A DNA stretch of 34,132 bases from Faecalibacterium sp. UBA1771. GTDB taxonomy: Bacteria > Bacillota > Clostridia > Oscillospirales > Ruminococcaceae. The DNA lies in the NCBI GenBank assembly GCA_002315315.1, contig DCGT01000003.1, forward strand, positions 1 through 34,132, written 5' to 3'. How positions within the stretch are numbered: position 1 is the first letter of the stretch; every line of letters starts with the position of its first letter. Of the stretch, positions 16,157 to 24,591 are shown in pieces. The position numbers and the translations under genes are program-made. The notes under the pieces are model-generated. The model searched no databases. It was given only the letters and a program-made list of their open reading frames with translations, and was not told the DNA's origin.

Positions 16157-16924
16157 ATGGAGATACTTGCTTCAATCTGTGCCCGCGCCGGCTCTAAGGG
16201 CGTCAAGAGCAAAAACATCAGACCGTTTCTCGGCACACCGATAGCCTACTATACCGTGTCCGCTTTTTCGCTGTTTGCCGAGCGCAACCCCGAGCGCAAA
16301 GTGACACTCGCCGTAAACACCGACAGCGCCGAGCTTTTTGAGCAGCTTGACCGCTGTAAAATCGACTATATCAAGGTCGTTCGCGATGAATCGCTGGCAG
16401 GCGACCGCGTTTCCAAAATCGACGTCATACGCGATACGCTCCGCAAAGCGCAGAACGCAACGGGCAAGCAGTTCGACGTTGTCCTCGATATGGATTTGAC
16501 TTCCCCGCTTCGCCGTGCCGTTGACGTTGAGAACATACTCAATGCCCTTGAAGCCGCACCCGATGCCGACATCGCGCTGTCGCTTACCGATTCCCGCCGT
16601 TCTCCCTATTTCAATCAGCTTGCCAAGGGCGACGACGGCTTCTATCATACCGCAATTCAGTCCGACTTTGTGGCACGTCAGCAGGCTCCCGAGATATTTG
16701 ATGCAAATGCTTCGCTATATGCCTATCGCCGGCGCTATCTGCTGGAGGGTGACGGTATATTCTTAAAAGCAAAGCTTGCGGCGTCGTTTATGGCGGATAC
16801 CGCCGTGCTTGATATCGACTGCGAGCGCGACTATGAGCTTATGCAGATTATCGCCGAATACCTCTTTAACAGCGACCCCGATTTCGGAGAGGTTCGCGAC
16901 AATATCGCCAACATTCTCAGATAA
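16157..16924 (+). CDS. CMP-sugar (acylneuraminate-type) cytidylyltransferase
   Basis: Activates a nonulosonic acid with CTP to CMP-sugar plus pyrophosphate. The N-terminal CTP loop is ICARAGSKGVKSKNI (residues 7-21). DMDLTSPLRR (111-120) corresponds to the QPTSPLR motif, and DIDCERDYELMQ near the end is the metal/sugar-binding segment. At 255 residues it is slightly longer than PtmB/NeuA catalytic domains. AGGAG precedes the ATG. Its family includes NeuA, LegF/PtmB and PseF, and the substrate is not decided by sequence. It sits with a NeuC-type epimerase, but no NeuB-type synthase is in the window. That enzyme must be elsewhere, or the acceptor sugar is made differently. Confidence 0.85.
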   Translation: MEILASICARAGSKGVKSKNIRPFLGTPIAYYTVSAFSLFAERNPERKVTLAVNTDSAELFEQLDRCKIDYIKVVRDESLAGDRVSKIDVIRDTLRKAQNATGKQFDVVLDMDLTSPLRRAVDVENILNALEAAPDADIALSLTDSRRSPYFNQLAKGDDGFYHTAIQSDFVARQQAPEIFDANASLYAYRRRYLLEGDGIFLKAKLAASFMADTAVLDIDCERDYELMQIIAEYLFNSDPDFGEVRDNIANILR

Positions 16925-16935
16925 CTAATCGTTTT

Positions 16936-16946
16936 CCGTATTCGGA
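16936..16946 (+). repeat. Second copy of an 11-base repeat flanking the cytidylyltransferase
   Basis: CCGTATTCGGA is identical to 15993-16003. Both copies lie within 15 bases after a stop codon. Each holds the small dyad CCG-TATT-CGG. Confidence 0.4.
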
Positions 16947-16955
16947 GAGAATAAT

Positions 16956-17468
16956 ATGAAAAAAATCACTGTTTGTATTGTTTTGCTTTTGATAAGTACC
17001 GTACTTCTCTTTGCCTGCTCCTATAAATCCGATACTGTTGAAGAGCCTGCATATATCTCTTCTGACAGAATGGACGAAACGGTAAAGCTAGGCAATTCAC
17101 TTCACGAGGGTAACCGCATAACCGGGTCGCCGTTTGTGGGCACATTTGTCTGCACGTACAGCGGTGACGGAAAATGCTCTGCCGATGAACTGTACACCGA
17201 TGGCAATATTCCGTTTTTGTATATGTACGAGAACGGTGATTTTATGCTGAGCGCATATAATTTCGAAAAAGAAACCGCTGTTTCGGTTGCCGGCACCTTT
17301 GTTGTAGACGGTGAAACCGCCGTGCTTACCTTTACCGACAAACCCGAAAATGTTTACTGTAACGACCAAGCCGAGATTAAACTGCTCGATGAGGACAGCA
17401 TAAAATGGCTGGACAACGGTGCCGAGTCGGTCGCGCAGGGCGATATTTTCTGCCGTTTCGGAGATTGA
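16956..17468 (+). CDS. Putative lipoprotein, 170 residues, unknown function
   Basis: MKKITVCIVLLLISTVLLFAC gives a lipoprotein signal with Cys21 in the good lipobox LFAC. The mature protein has an acidic linker and then beta-rich segments: GTFVCTYSGDGK (near 54), FLYMYENGDFMLSAYNF (near 87) and VAGTFVVDGETAVLTF. These read like a small beta-barrel or META/lipocalin-like domain, though I cannot assign a family. CGGAGAG precedes the ATG. It sits inside the glycan cluster, 31 bases after the cytidylyltransferase and 32 before the transferase-like gene, so it is probably co-expressed. It could be an outer-face partner of the polymer. Confidence 0.65.
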   Translation: MKKITVCIVLLLISTVLLFACSYKSDTVEEPAYISSDRMDETVKLGNSLHEGNRITGSPFVGTFVCTYSGDGKCSADELYTDGNIPFLYMYENGDFMLSAYNFEKETAVSVAGTFVVDGETAVLTFTDKPENVYCNDQAEIKLLDEDSIKWLDNGAESVAQGDIFCRFGD

Positions 17469-17500
17469 TCGGCATTATTCCATTGTTAAGGAGACAAGCT

Positions 17501-18817
17501 GTGGCACTTGATTTTTTGTTCCTTTACGAGCATATCGTTCGCGAATTTGATAACGATGCTTTGATTATGGCTGAGCTGAAACGCCGCGGATATTCGGTGG
17601 AGCTTATGCAACTCATGGACAGAAAAAAGCTGAAATACTTCACCTGCAAAAAACCTAAGGTAATAGTTACATCGGCAATGTATGACAACGAAACTCTCAA
17701 CAGCTTCGTTTACAACAATGTCGGCAAGCTTGACAAGGTAGTCAATCTGCATTGGGAGGAGGTCCTCTCCCGTGAGCAGGAATTGAGCGATTTCTACAAT
17801 ATGAAGCAGAATGCCGCCAAATGCACACATATATGTTGGGGTAATGAAGCACGGAACAGAATTATTAAGGGCGGTGTGCCCGAGAATAACGCAGTAGTTA
17901 CCGGCGCCGTTCAGCTTGATTTTGTTCGCAATCAATTCGACGGCTATTATCTGACAAGAGATGAGCTTTGCCGAAAATACGGCTTGGATAATTCCAAAAA
18001 ATGGCTTCTCTATATAAGCTCCTTTTCCTGCGCTTTTATGGACGATGCCGAGGTTGCCGAGCTTAACGCAATGACCGACCTTGACTTTGCGGGCTTTAAG
18101 GCGGTCGGTGCACGTTCGATGACGACAACGCTCGAATGGTTTGACCGACTGCTCGACGAGAATCCCGACTGTCAGCTCATTTACCGCCCGCACCCGAGTG
18201 AATGGCAGAGTCCACCGCTCGACGAAATGAAGCGCAAGCACTCGAATTTTGTTGTTATCAGCGACTATTCGGTAAAACAATGGGTCAAGTGCTGTGATAC
18301 CGTTCTGACATGGATGAGCACATCGCTTGCCGAAATTTATTTTTCCGGCAAAAGCTGTATAGTAGTCCGACCCGAGCCACTGTTTGATGACTATGACCCT
18401 GTTATTTATGAGGGCGTAAATGCTTGCGACAGCTACGAAAAACTCGATGCTGCTATACGGTCGGACGAAATTCCGTTCCCGACCGATATCGAAATGCTAA
18501 AAAGCCACTACGACTTTACCGAGCAACCCGCTTATATGCGAATTTGTGACCTACTGGAGCAGACGTACCGCGAGCCTCCGCGTGACCGACCGTTCGGAGA
18601 GGGCTTCAAGCCTCATTTTAACGCTCTTAAATTCGTTGTTCTAATCGGTCTGCATATTATGGATTCTCTGCACATCAATCCTATGTGGTTTAAGTTCCTT
18701 ATTGGAGAAAACGCTGCCGTAAAAACACAGCGTCTGCTCGGTTACATAGACAAAGCACGTCTTTCACGCAAACAGATTGACGATAAGATTGCCGAAATGT
18801 CAACATATCTTAATTGA
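17501..18817 (+). CDS. Surface carbohydrate biosynthesis protein, CDP-glycerol/polysialyl-transferase-like
   Basis: 438 residues, resembling the family annotated as surface carbohydrate biosynthesis protein, related to GT-B-type glycerophosphotransferases and capsule sialyltransferases. Visible features are PKVIVTSAMYDNE (near 53), HWEEVLSREQE (near 84), the family-like YRPHPSEWQ (228-236) and DTVLTWMSTSLAEIYFSGK (near 267), the nucleotide/donor-binding end. I chose the GTG at 17501 because AAGGAG lies eight bases upstream; an earlier in-frame start runs back into the lipoprotein gene. Its partners make a CMP-sugar, so it may use that donor, but the acceptor is unknown. No membrane helix is clear. 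Confidence 0.72.
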   Translation: MALDFLFLYEHIVREFDNDALIMAELKRRGYSVELMQLMDRKKLKYFTCKKPKVIVTSAMYDNETLNSFVYNNVGKLDKVVNLHWEEVLSREQELSDFYNMKQNAAKCTHICWGNEARNRIIKGGVPENNAVVTGAVQLDFVRNQFDGYYLTRDELCRKYGLDNSKKWLLYISSFSCAFMDDAEVAELNAMTDLDFAGFKAVGARSMTTTLEWFDRLLDENPDCQLIYRPHPSEWQSPPLDEMKRKHSNFVVISDYSVKQWVKCCDTVLTWMSTSLAEIYFSGKSCIVVRPEPLFDDYDPVIYEGVNACDSYEKLDAAIRSDEIPFPTDIEMLKSHYDFTEQPAYMRICDLLEQTYREPPRDRPFGEGFKPHFNALKFVVLIGLHIMDSLHINPMWFKFLIGENAAVKTQRLLGYIDKARLSRKQIDDKIAEMSTYLN

Positions 18818-18854
18818 CAATTAGTACTTTATCCCTTTTTACGGAGTAATCACT

Positions 18855-21680
18855 ATGGAATTCAGCCAAAATGATACTTTGAAAGAAAAGAAAAACGATT
18901 TACCCGATTTTATCGGTAATGATACCCCTCTCGCGATAGGAGGCGGTATGTCGCTCGAAAAGATGGCATCGCTCGACTTGTCATCGCTTCTCACGGTGCT
19001 TAATAACCCCGAAGAGGCTCTTAAAATGGCAGAGAGGCAAAATATCGAGTCCGAACAGGTCATAGCGTCTGCCGATACCGATTTTGCCTCCGATTTAGAG
19101 ATGCACAGAGAAAAAATAGAGATCAACGACATTTTCAACGCCGTCAATTCTCTTGCAGATACTACCTCCAAATTTTTCGACATACCGACGGTCGCAGAAC
19201 AAATTGACGCACCATCAAGCACAACTACTGCCGATAATGCGACCGCTCGCTACGAAGGTGCAAATTTCACAGACGGATTTAACTCGGACAGTCAAAGCAA
19301 TGTTTATAACAGATTTAGCGATAGTAATTCAAGCAAATTTTTCGATGGACCGATTCTTCCCGAAAAAGACATTGAACCGGAGCTTTTCGGTTTCAACGAT
19401 GTTTTCACAGCTATGCCGGCAGAGGAATCGCCTGCGGAAATAATCGAGAAAGATTCGTTCTCCGATGATGATTTCGATTTCGATTTTACTTTAGACGAAA
19501 ACGATTCAGTACCCGAGCCTCAAAACATCGAAGCAAGTCCGCAGACGGTTAATGATGCTTTTTCTTTTAATCCGACGGCAGAGCCTGCACCTGCTCCGCA
19601 GCTTGTTGACTCTGCCGCTGATGACAACACTCCCGATTTCGATTTCAGCGGTCATTCGTCTGATTTCTACACCATAGCATTTGAAAAGGTATCCGTTCCC
19701 GTTGAAGAGCCGATAGTCGAGGTCAAACCCGAAAAACATCATAAGGGTTTAAAGGGTCTGATAAAAAGCTTGGTTAAGCGCAAAAAAGCGACGAACGACG
19801 TGCCCGATTCGGACGCCGTTGCAAAAGCGGACGAACCTACTCCGATAGTCCCCGAAATTCCATATCAAGAAACCGAAAAGGTTTATCCGCCGATAAATGA
19901 CTTTTCGAGCGATGCAATCAGCACGGAAGCTCCGGAATATACAGGTGAAAGCGAAACTGAGGAAGCAAAGCAGATTGATGATACATACTTCGCTCCCGAA
20001 ACTGAAGCTTCCGAACCGATTGCCGAAGAAGCCTCGGTTACCGTTGATGCGGCGGAAGAGGAAATTACCGAAAATACATACGAACAGTCGATAGCGGAAG
20101 CTCAAACACAACAGCCCGCCTTTGAGCCGTTCGATTCATTCTTAACCGGCGAGACGGCAGTATCTCTGACCGACACTGCTATAAAAAACATCAACAGCAT
20201 TCCCGATTTCATCGGTGACTCTACATCGTCATCGGACAGATTTTCCGATATTTTTAAACCTGATTTCAACTTTGATTTCGGATTCAAAAAGAAAGAAAAC
20301 AAGTCCTTAAAAGATGACGAACAGAATGACGAGCACCGCAAGCAGACGCAAAGCGACTTGTTTTTTGAGCCGTTTACTTCTGACAGTGAAATGTCTGCCG
20401 AAAAGGTCGAATCCGAATCAATCAAGCAGTCTAATGCGGAAGTATTGTCAGACGAATTTTCGTTTGAAGTCGGAAACGACACATTATCCGAAAAAAGCGA
20501 TTCACATATTCAACACGATTTCTCCGCGGTCGACAGTATTTTCACATCGTTTGACAATAAAGCGAGCCTCGGAAAAACAACAAGCTTCGCAACCGCCGAT
20601 ATCACTTCAGCGATTGCAAGCCTCGGAAAAGCTTTTGTTCCCGACAAATCCGCAACCACAACCTTTGTAATTCGCAAAAAATCCGAACCGACAAATACAG
20701 TTGAATCGGATATGATTTCGGAAAACAAAGCGGAGAATACTGTTCCGCAAATTGCCAAATCGGCGACATCATTGACCGATAATATAATTGAGGTCGTTGA
20801 TGAAATCAAAGAGCCAACCGAAATCGACGATAAAAACGACACCGATGTCGATGCTACGCAATTAAGCTTGGAAGCAAATTTCAAAACCGAAACCGATAAC
20901 AGCGATGATAATCTGTTTTTCACCGCGCCTGTACCGGTCGGAGAATCCGCTGATAACGGTGAAAAAGTCAATGACTCCTCAACCGATGTGTTTGCATTTG
21001 ATGATATTGACATCATAAGCTTTGATATCAGCGCAGATAAAAACGTTGAGATTATCCCTGACAGCGAAATCTATGGAAATTTAACAAATGAAGGTTACTA
21101 CGGGCAGAGTAAAGCCGAGGAAAAGCCGATGCAGTCAAAGGACAGCACCGACGAGGAATCAGAGGATGATATCAGCTTTGAAATTGAGTACACCGTTAAT
21201 ACCTCGTTAGATGACGAAGAAAACGATGAAGCAATCGTCGATGACAGCTCTTTTGATGGCGCTGTTAAAACAGAATCAGAAAACGCCGGCATAGAAGCAT
21301 CAAACGAGGAACAAATCAGTGTTGTTATGCCGATCGAGACTTACGAGAACGACAGAGATACAGTCGAAAATACCGAATCGCAAAGCAACGAATCCGATGA
21401 AGAACCGGAGCAGCTCGACAAATCCGAATTTCAAATTGTTAATCGCTTAAACGACGACGATTTAAAACCGATTTATTCGGGCGTCGTTTCCAAAAAGGCA
21501 AAGCATTCTATTTGGCTCGAACGAAATATCACGGCGTTCATTGCGGTTCTTTGCGGTATCGCCGCGATCGCAATAATCGCAACGGCAATTTGGTTTTTCT
21601 CTGATTTCCTAACACCCGACTACACGGAAGCTCAAATCGAACAATCCGCTGTGACCGATCAACTGCCGACAGATAATTGA
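18855..21680 (+). CDS. Large acidic, apparently disordered protein with one C-terminal membrane anchor
   Basis: I do not recognise this 941-residue protein. It is dominated by Asp, Glu, Ser, Thr and Asn with few aromatic clusters, so most of it is probably unstructured. Exceptions are an N-terminal helical-looking patch (MSLEKMASLDLSSLLTVLNN), a basic island at about residues 295-315 (KGLKGLIKSLVKRKK), and one membrane helix at about 891-914 (ITAFIAVLCGIAAIAIIATA). The helix is preceded by positive charges and followed by a 27-residue tail. This predicts a cytoplasmic body and an outward C-terminus. PDFIG recurs near residues 18 and 451, KFFD recurs near 111 and 158, and short FDFDF/FNFDF patches occur. 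ACGGAG precedes the ATG. It closes the surface-glycan cluster before a strong terminator. It may be a scaffold, but the function is unknown. Confidence 0.75.
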   Translation: MEFSQNDTLKEKKNDLPDFIGNDTPLAIGGGMSLEKMASLDLSSLLTVLNNPEEALKMAERQNIESEQVIASADTDFASDLEMHREKIEINDIFNAVNSLADTTSKFFDIPTVAEQIDAPSSTTTADNATARYEGANFTDGFNSDSQSNVYNRFSDSNSSKFFDGPILPEKDIEPELFGFNDVFTAMPAEESPAEIIEKDSFSDDDFDFDFTLDENDSVPEPQNIEASPQTVNDAFSFNPTAEPAPAPQLVDSAADDNTPDFDFSGHSSDFYTIAFEKVSVPVEEPIVEVKPEKHHKGLKGLIKSLVKRKKATNDVPDSDAVAKADEPTPIVPEIPYQETEKVYPPINDFSSDAISTEAPEYTGESETEEAKQIDDTYFAPETEASEPIAEEASVTVDAAEEEITENTYEQSIAEAQTQQPAFEPFDSFLTGETAVSLTDTAIKNINSIPDFIGDSTSSSDRFSDIFKPDFNFDFGFKKKENKSLKDDEQNDEHRKQTQSDLFFEPFTSDSEMSAEKVESESIKQSNAEVLSDEFSFEVGNDTLSEKSDSHIQHDFSAVDSIFTSFDNKASLGKTTSFATADITSAIASLGKAFVPDKSATTTFVIRKKSEPTNTVESDMISENKAENTVPQIAKSATSLTDNIIEVVDEIKEPTEIDDKNDTDVDATQLSLEANFKTETDNSDDNLFFTAPVPVGESADNGEKVNDSSTDVFAFDDIDIISFDISADKNVEIIPDSEIYGNLTNEGYYGQSKAEEKPMQSKDSTDEESEDDISFEIEYTVNTSLDDEENDEAIVDDSSFDGAVKTESENAGIEASNEEQISVVMPIETYENDRDTVENTESQSNESDEEPEQLDKSEFQIVNRLNDDDLKPIYSGVVSKKAKHSIWLERNITAFIAVLCGIAAIAIIATAIWFFSDFLTPDYTEAQIEQSAVTDQLPTDN

Positions 21681-21686
21681 CTTTTT

Positions 21687-21718
21687 GCCGCCGTATTTAT
21701 TTTACGGCGGCTTTTTTT
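21687..21718 (+). terminator. Terminator closing the surface-glycan cluster
   Basis: GCCGCCGTA (21687-21695) and TACGGCGGC (21703-21711) form nine perfect pairs with a seven-base loop, then TTTTTTT. It begins six bases after the stop of the 941-residue protein. Confidence 0.93.
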
Positions 21719-21758
21719 CATCCTTTTTTACAGCTTGTATATTTAAATCAAAAAATTA

Positions 21759-21792
21759 CCCTGCCGAATCTATACGTTTCGGCAGGGGTTTT
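21759..21792. terminator. Terminator downstream of prs, with a stem shared with 29761-29793
   Basis: CCCTGCCGAA (21759-21768) and TTCGGCAGGG (21778-21787) form a ten-pair stem, with T-runs on both strands. On the minus strand it lies downstream of prs. Nearly the same stem ends the aldo/keto reductase region at 29761. Confidence 0.8.
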
Positions 21793-21933
21793 TGTTTCAA
21801 AGTCGGTATACTATTGTTTACTTTGGCTCAAATCAGCCTCTATATGTGAAATGAGTTATGTAAACGAATGTTCATTACTGCTATTTTCCAAGCAAAAACT
21901 ACATCTTGTAATACCAAGTTTAATATGTACAAA

Positions 21934-22902
21934 TTATTTAAGCTTTCCGACAAAGAGAGAACTCATCGGCTTGTCGGAATAGATACGTGAGATAGCCTCG
22001 GCAAATAACGGAGCAACCGACAATATCTTGATCTTATCAATTCGCTTTTCGGCGGGAAGATTAATTGTGTCGAGAATTACAAGCTCTTCTATGGGACTGC
22101 TCTGAATCCGCTCAATTCCGGGACCGGAAAGAACTCCGTGTGTAGCCGCGGCACAGATGCTGCGTGCGCCGTTTGCCATAATTGCAGCTGCGGCGTTGGT
22201 AAGCGTACCTGCTGTGTCCACCATATCATCGAAAATAATTATATCCTTATCCTTGATATCTCCGATGATGTTCATTACTACGCTCTGATTGGCGGCGGGG
22301 CGACGCTTGTCGACTATTGCAAGCGGCACATTGAGGAACTCGGCGAAATTTCTCGCACGGCTGATGGACCCGATGTCGGGCGACATAACTACGAGGTTGT
22401 CTTTGTTATCGGAAAACTTCTCGTCGAAGTAAGGAGCAAGAATAGGCATACCGTACAAGTGGTCAACGGGGACATTAAAGAAGCCTTGAATCTGCGGAGC
22501 GTGCAAATCCATTGTAAGGATTCGGTCTGCACCGGCAACGGAGAGAATATCGGCGACGAGCTTGGCAGAGATAGGGTCGTGTGACTTTGCTTTTCTATCC
22601 TGACGGGCATATCCGAAATACGGAATAACCGCAGTAATACGTCCTGCCGAAGCACGCTTAAACGCATCTATCATAAGCAAAAGCTCCATGATATTGTCGT
22701 TGACGGGGTCGTCGGTCGACTGTACCACAAAAACATCACTGCCTCTGACCGACTCATTGATGGAAACTGAGATTTCGCCGTCGGAAAACTTTTTGACCTC
22801 ACTTTTGCCGAGTGGCAAACCGAGGCATTCCGACATAGCTTTTGCTAACGGCTGATTGGCGTTGGCGGAAAAGATTTTAATGTCTCGTCCGTGCAGATTC
22901 AT
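21934..22902 (-). CDS. prs: Ribose-phosphate pyrophosphokinase (PRPP synthetase)
   Basis: Makes PRPP from ribose 5-phosphate and ATP for nucleotide, histidine and tryptophan synthesis. All family blocks are visible in the 322-residue protein: PVNDNIMELLLMIDAFKRA, PYFGYARQDRK (ATP flexible loop), MDLHAPQIQGFF (metal and pyrophosphate), MSPDIGSISRA, AIVDKRRP and the PRPP loop IIFDDMVDTAGTL. GGAGGAG precedes the ATG. It lies 38 bases downstream of glmU, the same gene order as in Bacillus and many Clostridia, and is probably co-transcribed. Confidence 0.97.
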   Translation of the reverse strand: MNLHGRDIKIFSANANQPLAKAMSECLGLPLGKSEVKKFSDGEISVSINESVRGSDVFVVQSTDDPVNDNIMELLLMIDAFKRASAGRITAVIPYFGYARQDRKAKSHDPISAKLVADILSVAGADRILTMDLHAPQIQGFFNVPVDHLYGMPILAPYFDEKFSDNKDNLVVMSPDIGSISRARNFAEFLNVPLAIVDKRRPAANQSVVMNIIGDIKDKDIIIFDDMVDTAGTLTNAAAAIMANGARSICAAATHGVLSGPGIERIQSSPIEELVILDTINLPAEKRIDKIKILSVAPLFAEAISRIYSDKPMSSLFVGKLK

Positions 22903-22940
22903 TGTAAAACTCCTCCTGTTGTGCGTGACATGAAATAAAT

Positions 22941-24353
22941 TTATTTTTTTAAATTATTTTTCTTTTCAATATATTTCCGCAGTTTTCTTGCACCCCAACC
23001 GTTCACGATACGAAGCTCGGGACGGGTTACGGCAAGTGCGCCGTCGGGAATGTTTTTGGTAACGGTTGTACCTGCACCGGTGTAAGCGGCATTGCCCACG
23101 CTGACCGGTGAAACGAGATTGGTATTACATCCGATAAAGGCATAGTCCCCTACTGTTGTTCGATTCTTTTTCTCACCGTCATAATTGACAACGACAACAC
23201 CGCATCCGAAATTGCAGTAGCTGCCGACATCGGAATCGCCGATGTATGTCAAATGTGCAACAGAGGTACCCTCTCCGATATTGGAATTCTTAATCTCGAC
23301 AAAATCACCGAGCTTGCAGCCATCGGCAATATTGGACCCGGGGCGAATCTGTGTAAAGGGACCGACGGTACAGTTATTGCCCACGACGGAATCATAACAG
23401 CGGCAGGCATCTATATGCGTATTGTCACCCACCGTACAGTTGCTCATAACGGTATTAGGACCTATAATACATCCCTTGCCTATAATGCATTTACCGAGCA
23501 GCATTGTTCCCGGCAAAATATCCGTTCCGGCGGCTATTTCGGTATCTGGCGAAATAACTATGCCGTCTCGAACGGTAAAGTGAACCCCGTTTGCAAGGTG
23601 TTTTGCAATTATCCTGTCTCTTGCAATCTCATTGAGTTTGAGAAGGTCGGCGGGATTGTTTGCACCGAGAGTGACGTCTGCCGTTTCGGCGCGGTAACAG
23701 GTAACGCGGTTGCCGTCGGCAATCAAAAGCTTGACCGCGTCGGTCAGATAATACTCGCCCTGGGCGTTGTTCGGCTTTATTTTTTTGAGTGTTTCAAGCA
23801 ATTTTTCGGTATTGAACCAACCCGCACCCGAATTAATTTCGTGAATAGCATCTATTTCGGGTTTGTCGTTACAGTCTGCCTGCTCAATTATTGCGGCGAT
23901 TTCACCGTTTTCACGATAGATTCTGCCGTAGCCGTGAGGCTGTTCAAGCTCTGCCGAAATAACGGTAGCAGATGCTCCGACCGAGCGATGAAGCTCGAGT
24001 GAGTCACACATCGTCTTATAATCCGTAAACGGAGCATCGCCGTAAAGAATCAGTGTGTCCTCGCCCTTATGCTTTTCGAGAAATTCTGCGGCGCAGAGAA
24101 CTGCATGACCGGTACCGAGACGTTCGTTTTGATAGCAAACATCAAACTGTCCCTTGAGAGCCTGCTCTACGAGAGGGTTACTGATAACGACACAAATGCT
24201 GTCTATTCCGGCACTGCGTGCACCGTCTGCCGACCACATAACCATCGGCTTGGAAGCAACCTCGCACAGTACCTTTGACGTGCGTGAAAACATACGCTTG
24301 CCTTCACCTGCGGCAAGTATGACACAGTTGGTGCCTTCAAAGCTTGTATTCAT
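22941..24353 (-). CDS. glmU: Bifunctional GlmU: GlcN-1-P acetyltransferase / GlcNAc-1-P uridylyltransferase
   Basis: Makes UDP-GlcNAc, precursor of peptidoglycan and of the NeuC substrate in this window. The 470-residue protein has an N-terminal nucleotidyltransferase domain: LAAGEGKRM (residues 13-21) with SKVLCEV, then YGDAP and NSGAGWFNTEKL, to about 230. A C-terminal left-handed beta-helix of hexapeptide repeats follows (for example IIGKGCIIGPNTVM, IGEGTSVAHLTYIGDSDVG), with the acetyl-transfer region VNYDGEKKNRT near 385. The length is normal. The ribosome site is weak (GGTGAT). A hairpin sits at the 5' end of its likely mRNA. Confidence 0.96.
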   Translation of the reverse strand: MNTSFEGTNCVILAAGEGKRMFSRTSKVLCEVASKPMVMWSADGARSAGIDSICVVISNPLVEQALKGQFDVCYQNERLGTGHAVLCAAEFLEKHKGEDTLILYGDAPFTDYKTMCDSLELHRSVGASATVISAELEQPHGYGRIYRENGEIAAIIEQADCNDKPEIDAIHEINSGAGWFNTEKLLETLKKIKPNNAQGEYYLTDAVKLLIADGNRVTCYRAETADVTLGANNPADLLKLNEIARDRIIAKHLANGVHFTVRDGIVISPDTEIAAGTDILPGTMLLGKCIIGKGCIIGPNTVMSNCTVGDNTHIDACRCYDSVVGNNCTVGPFTQIRPGSNIADGCKLGDFVEIKNSNIGEGTSVAHLTYIGDSDVGSYCNFGCGVVVVNYDGEKKNRTTVGDYAFIGCNTNLVSPVSVGNAAYTGAGTTVTKNIPDGALAVTRPELRIVNGWGARKLRKYIEKKNNLKK

Positions 24354-24386
24354 ATTATCACCGAAATTTTTATTCGTAAAAACACT

Positions 24387-24444
24387 AAAAGAGGGGCACT
24401 CAGACCCCTTTTATATATTATCTCATTTTTGTCGAATATTGCAA
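24387..24444 (-). promoter_or_regulatory. glmU-prs promoter with a hairpin at the likely 5' end
   Basis: On the minus strand, TTGCAA (24439-24444), 18 bases and TAATAT (24415-24420) precede a hairpin. Its arms lie at 24405-24412 and 24387-24396 (four G-C pairs extended by A-T and G-U), with an eight-base loop, and it is followed in that direction by TAGTGTTTTT. It would form within the first bases of the glmU transcript. It could be a 5' stabiliser or an attenuator-like terminator. Confidence 0.5.
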
Positions 24445-24544
24445 TAGAAAACGGCAAAAAGGCTAATATTGTCAAAAAACATCATTATTTGATTATTGCG
24501 TTTTACTTTATTAAACTTACTTATAAATAAACTTTAATAATTCA

Positions 24545-24569
24545 AGAGCCGACAGATAATGCCGGCTCT
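24545..24569 (-). terminator. Hairpin downstream of the MoaF-like gene
   Basis: AGAGCCG (24545-24551) and CGGCTCT (24563-24569) form a seven-pair stem 23 bases past the minus-strand stop. The following sequence is AT-rich with only a short T-run, so termination may be partial. Confidence 0.5.
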
Positions 24570-24591
24570 GAAATCAATTACCTTATAGTTT

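Noticed and set aside
17486..18280. 264-codon minus-strand ORF inside the surface-carbohydrate gene
   Set aside because: It has no ribosome site or recognisable motif, and the plus-strand frame matches a known family.
19400..21500. Acidic repeats of the 941-residue protein as a tandem repeat array
   Set aside because: Similarity is compositional with a few short motifs. I could not find a regular period at the DNA level.
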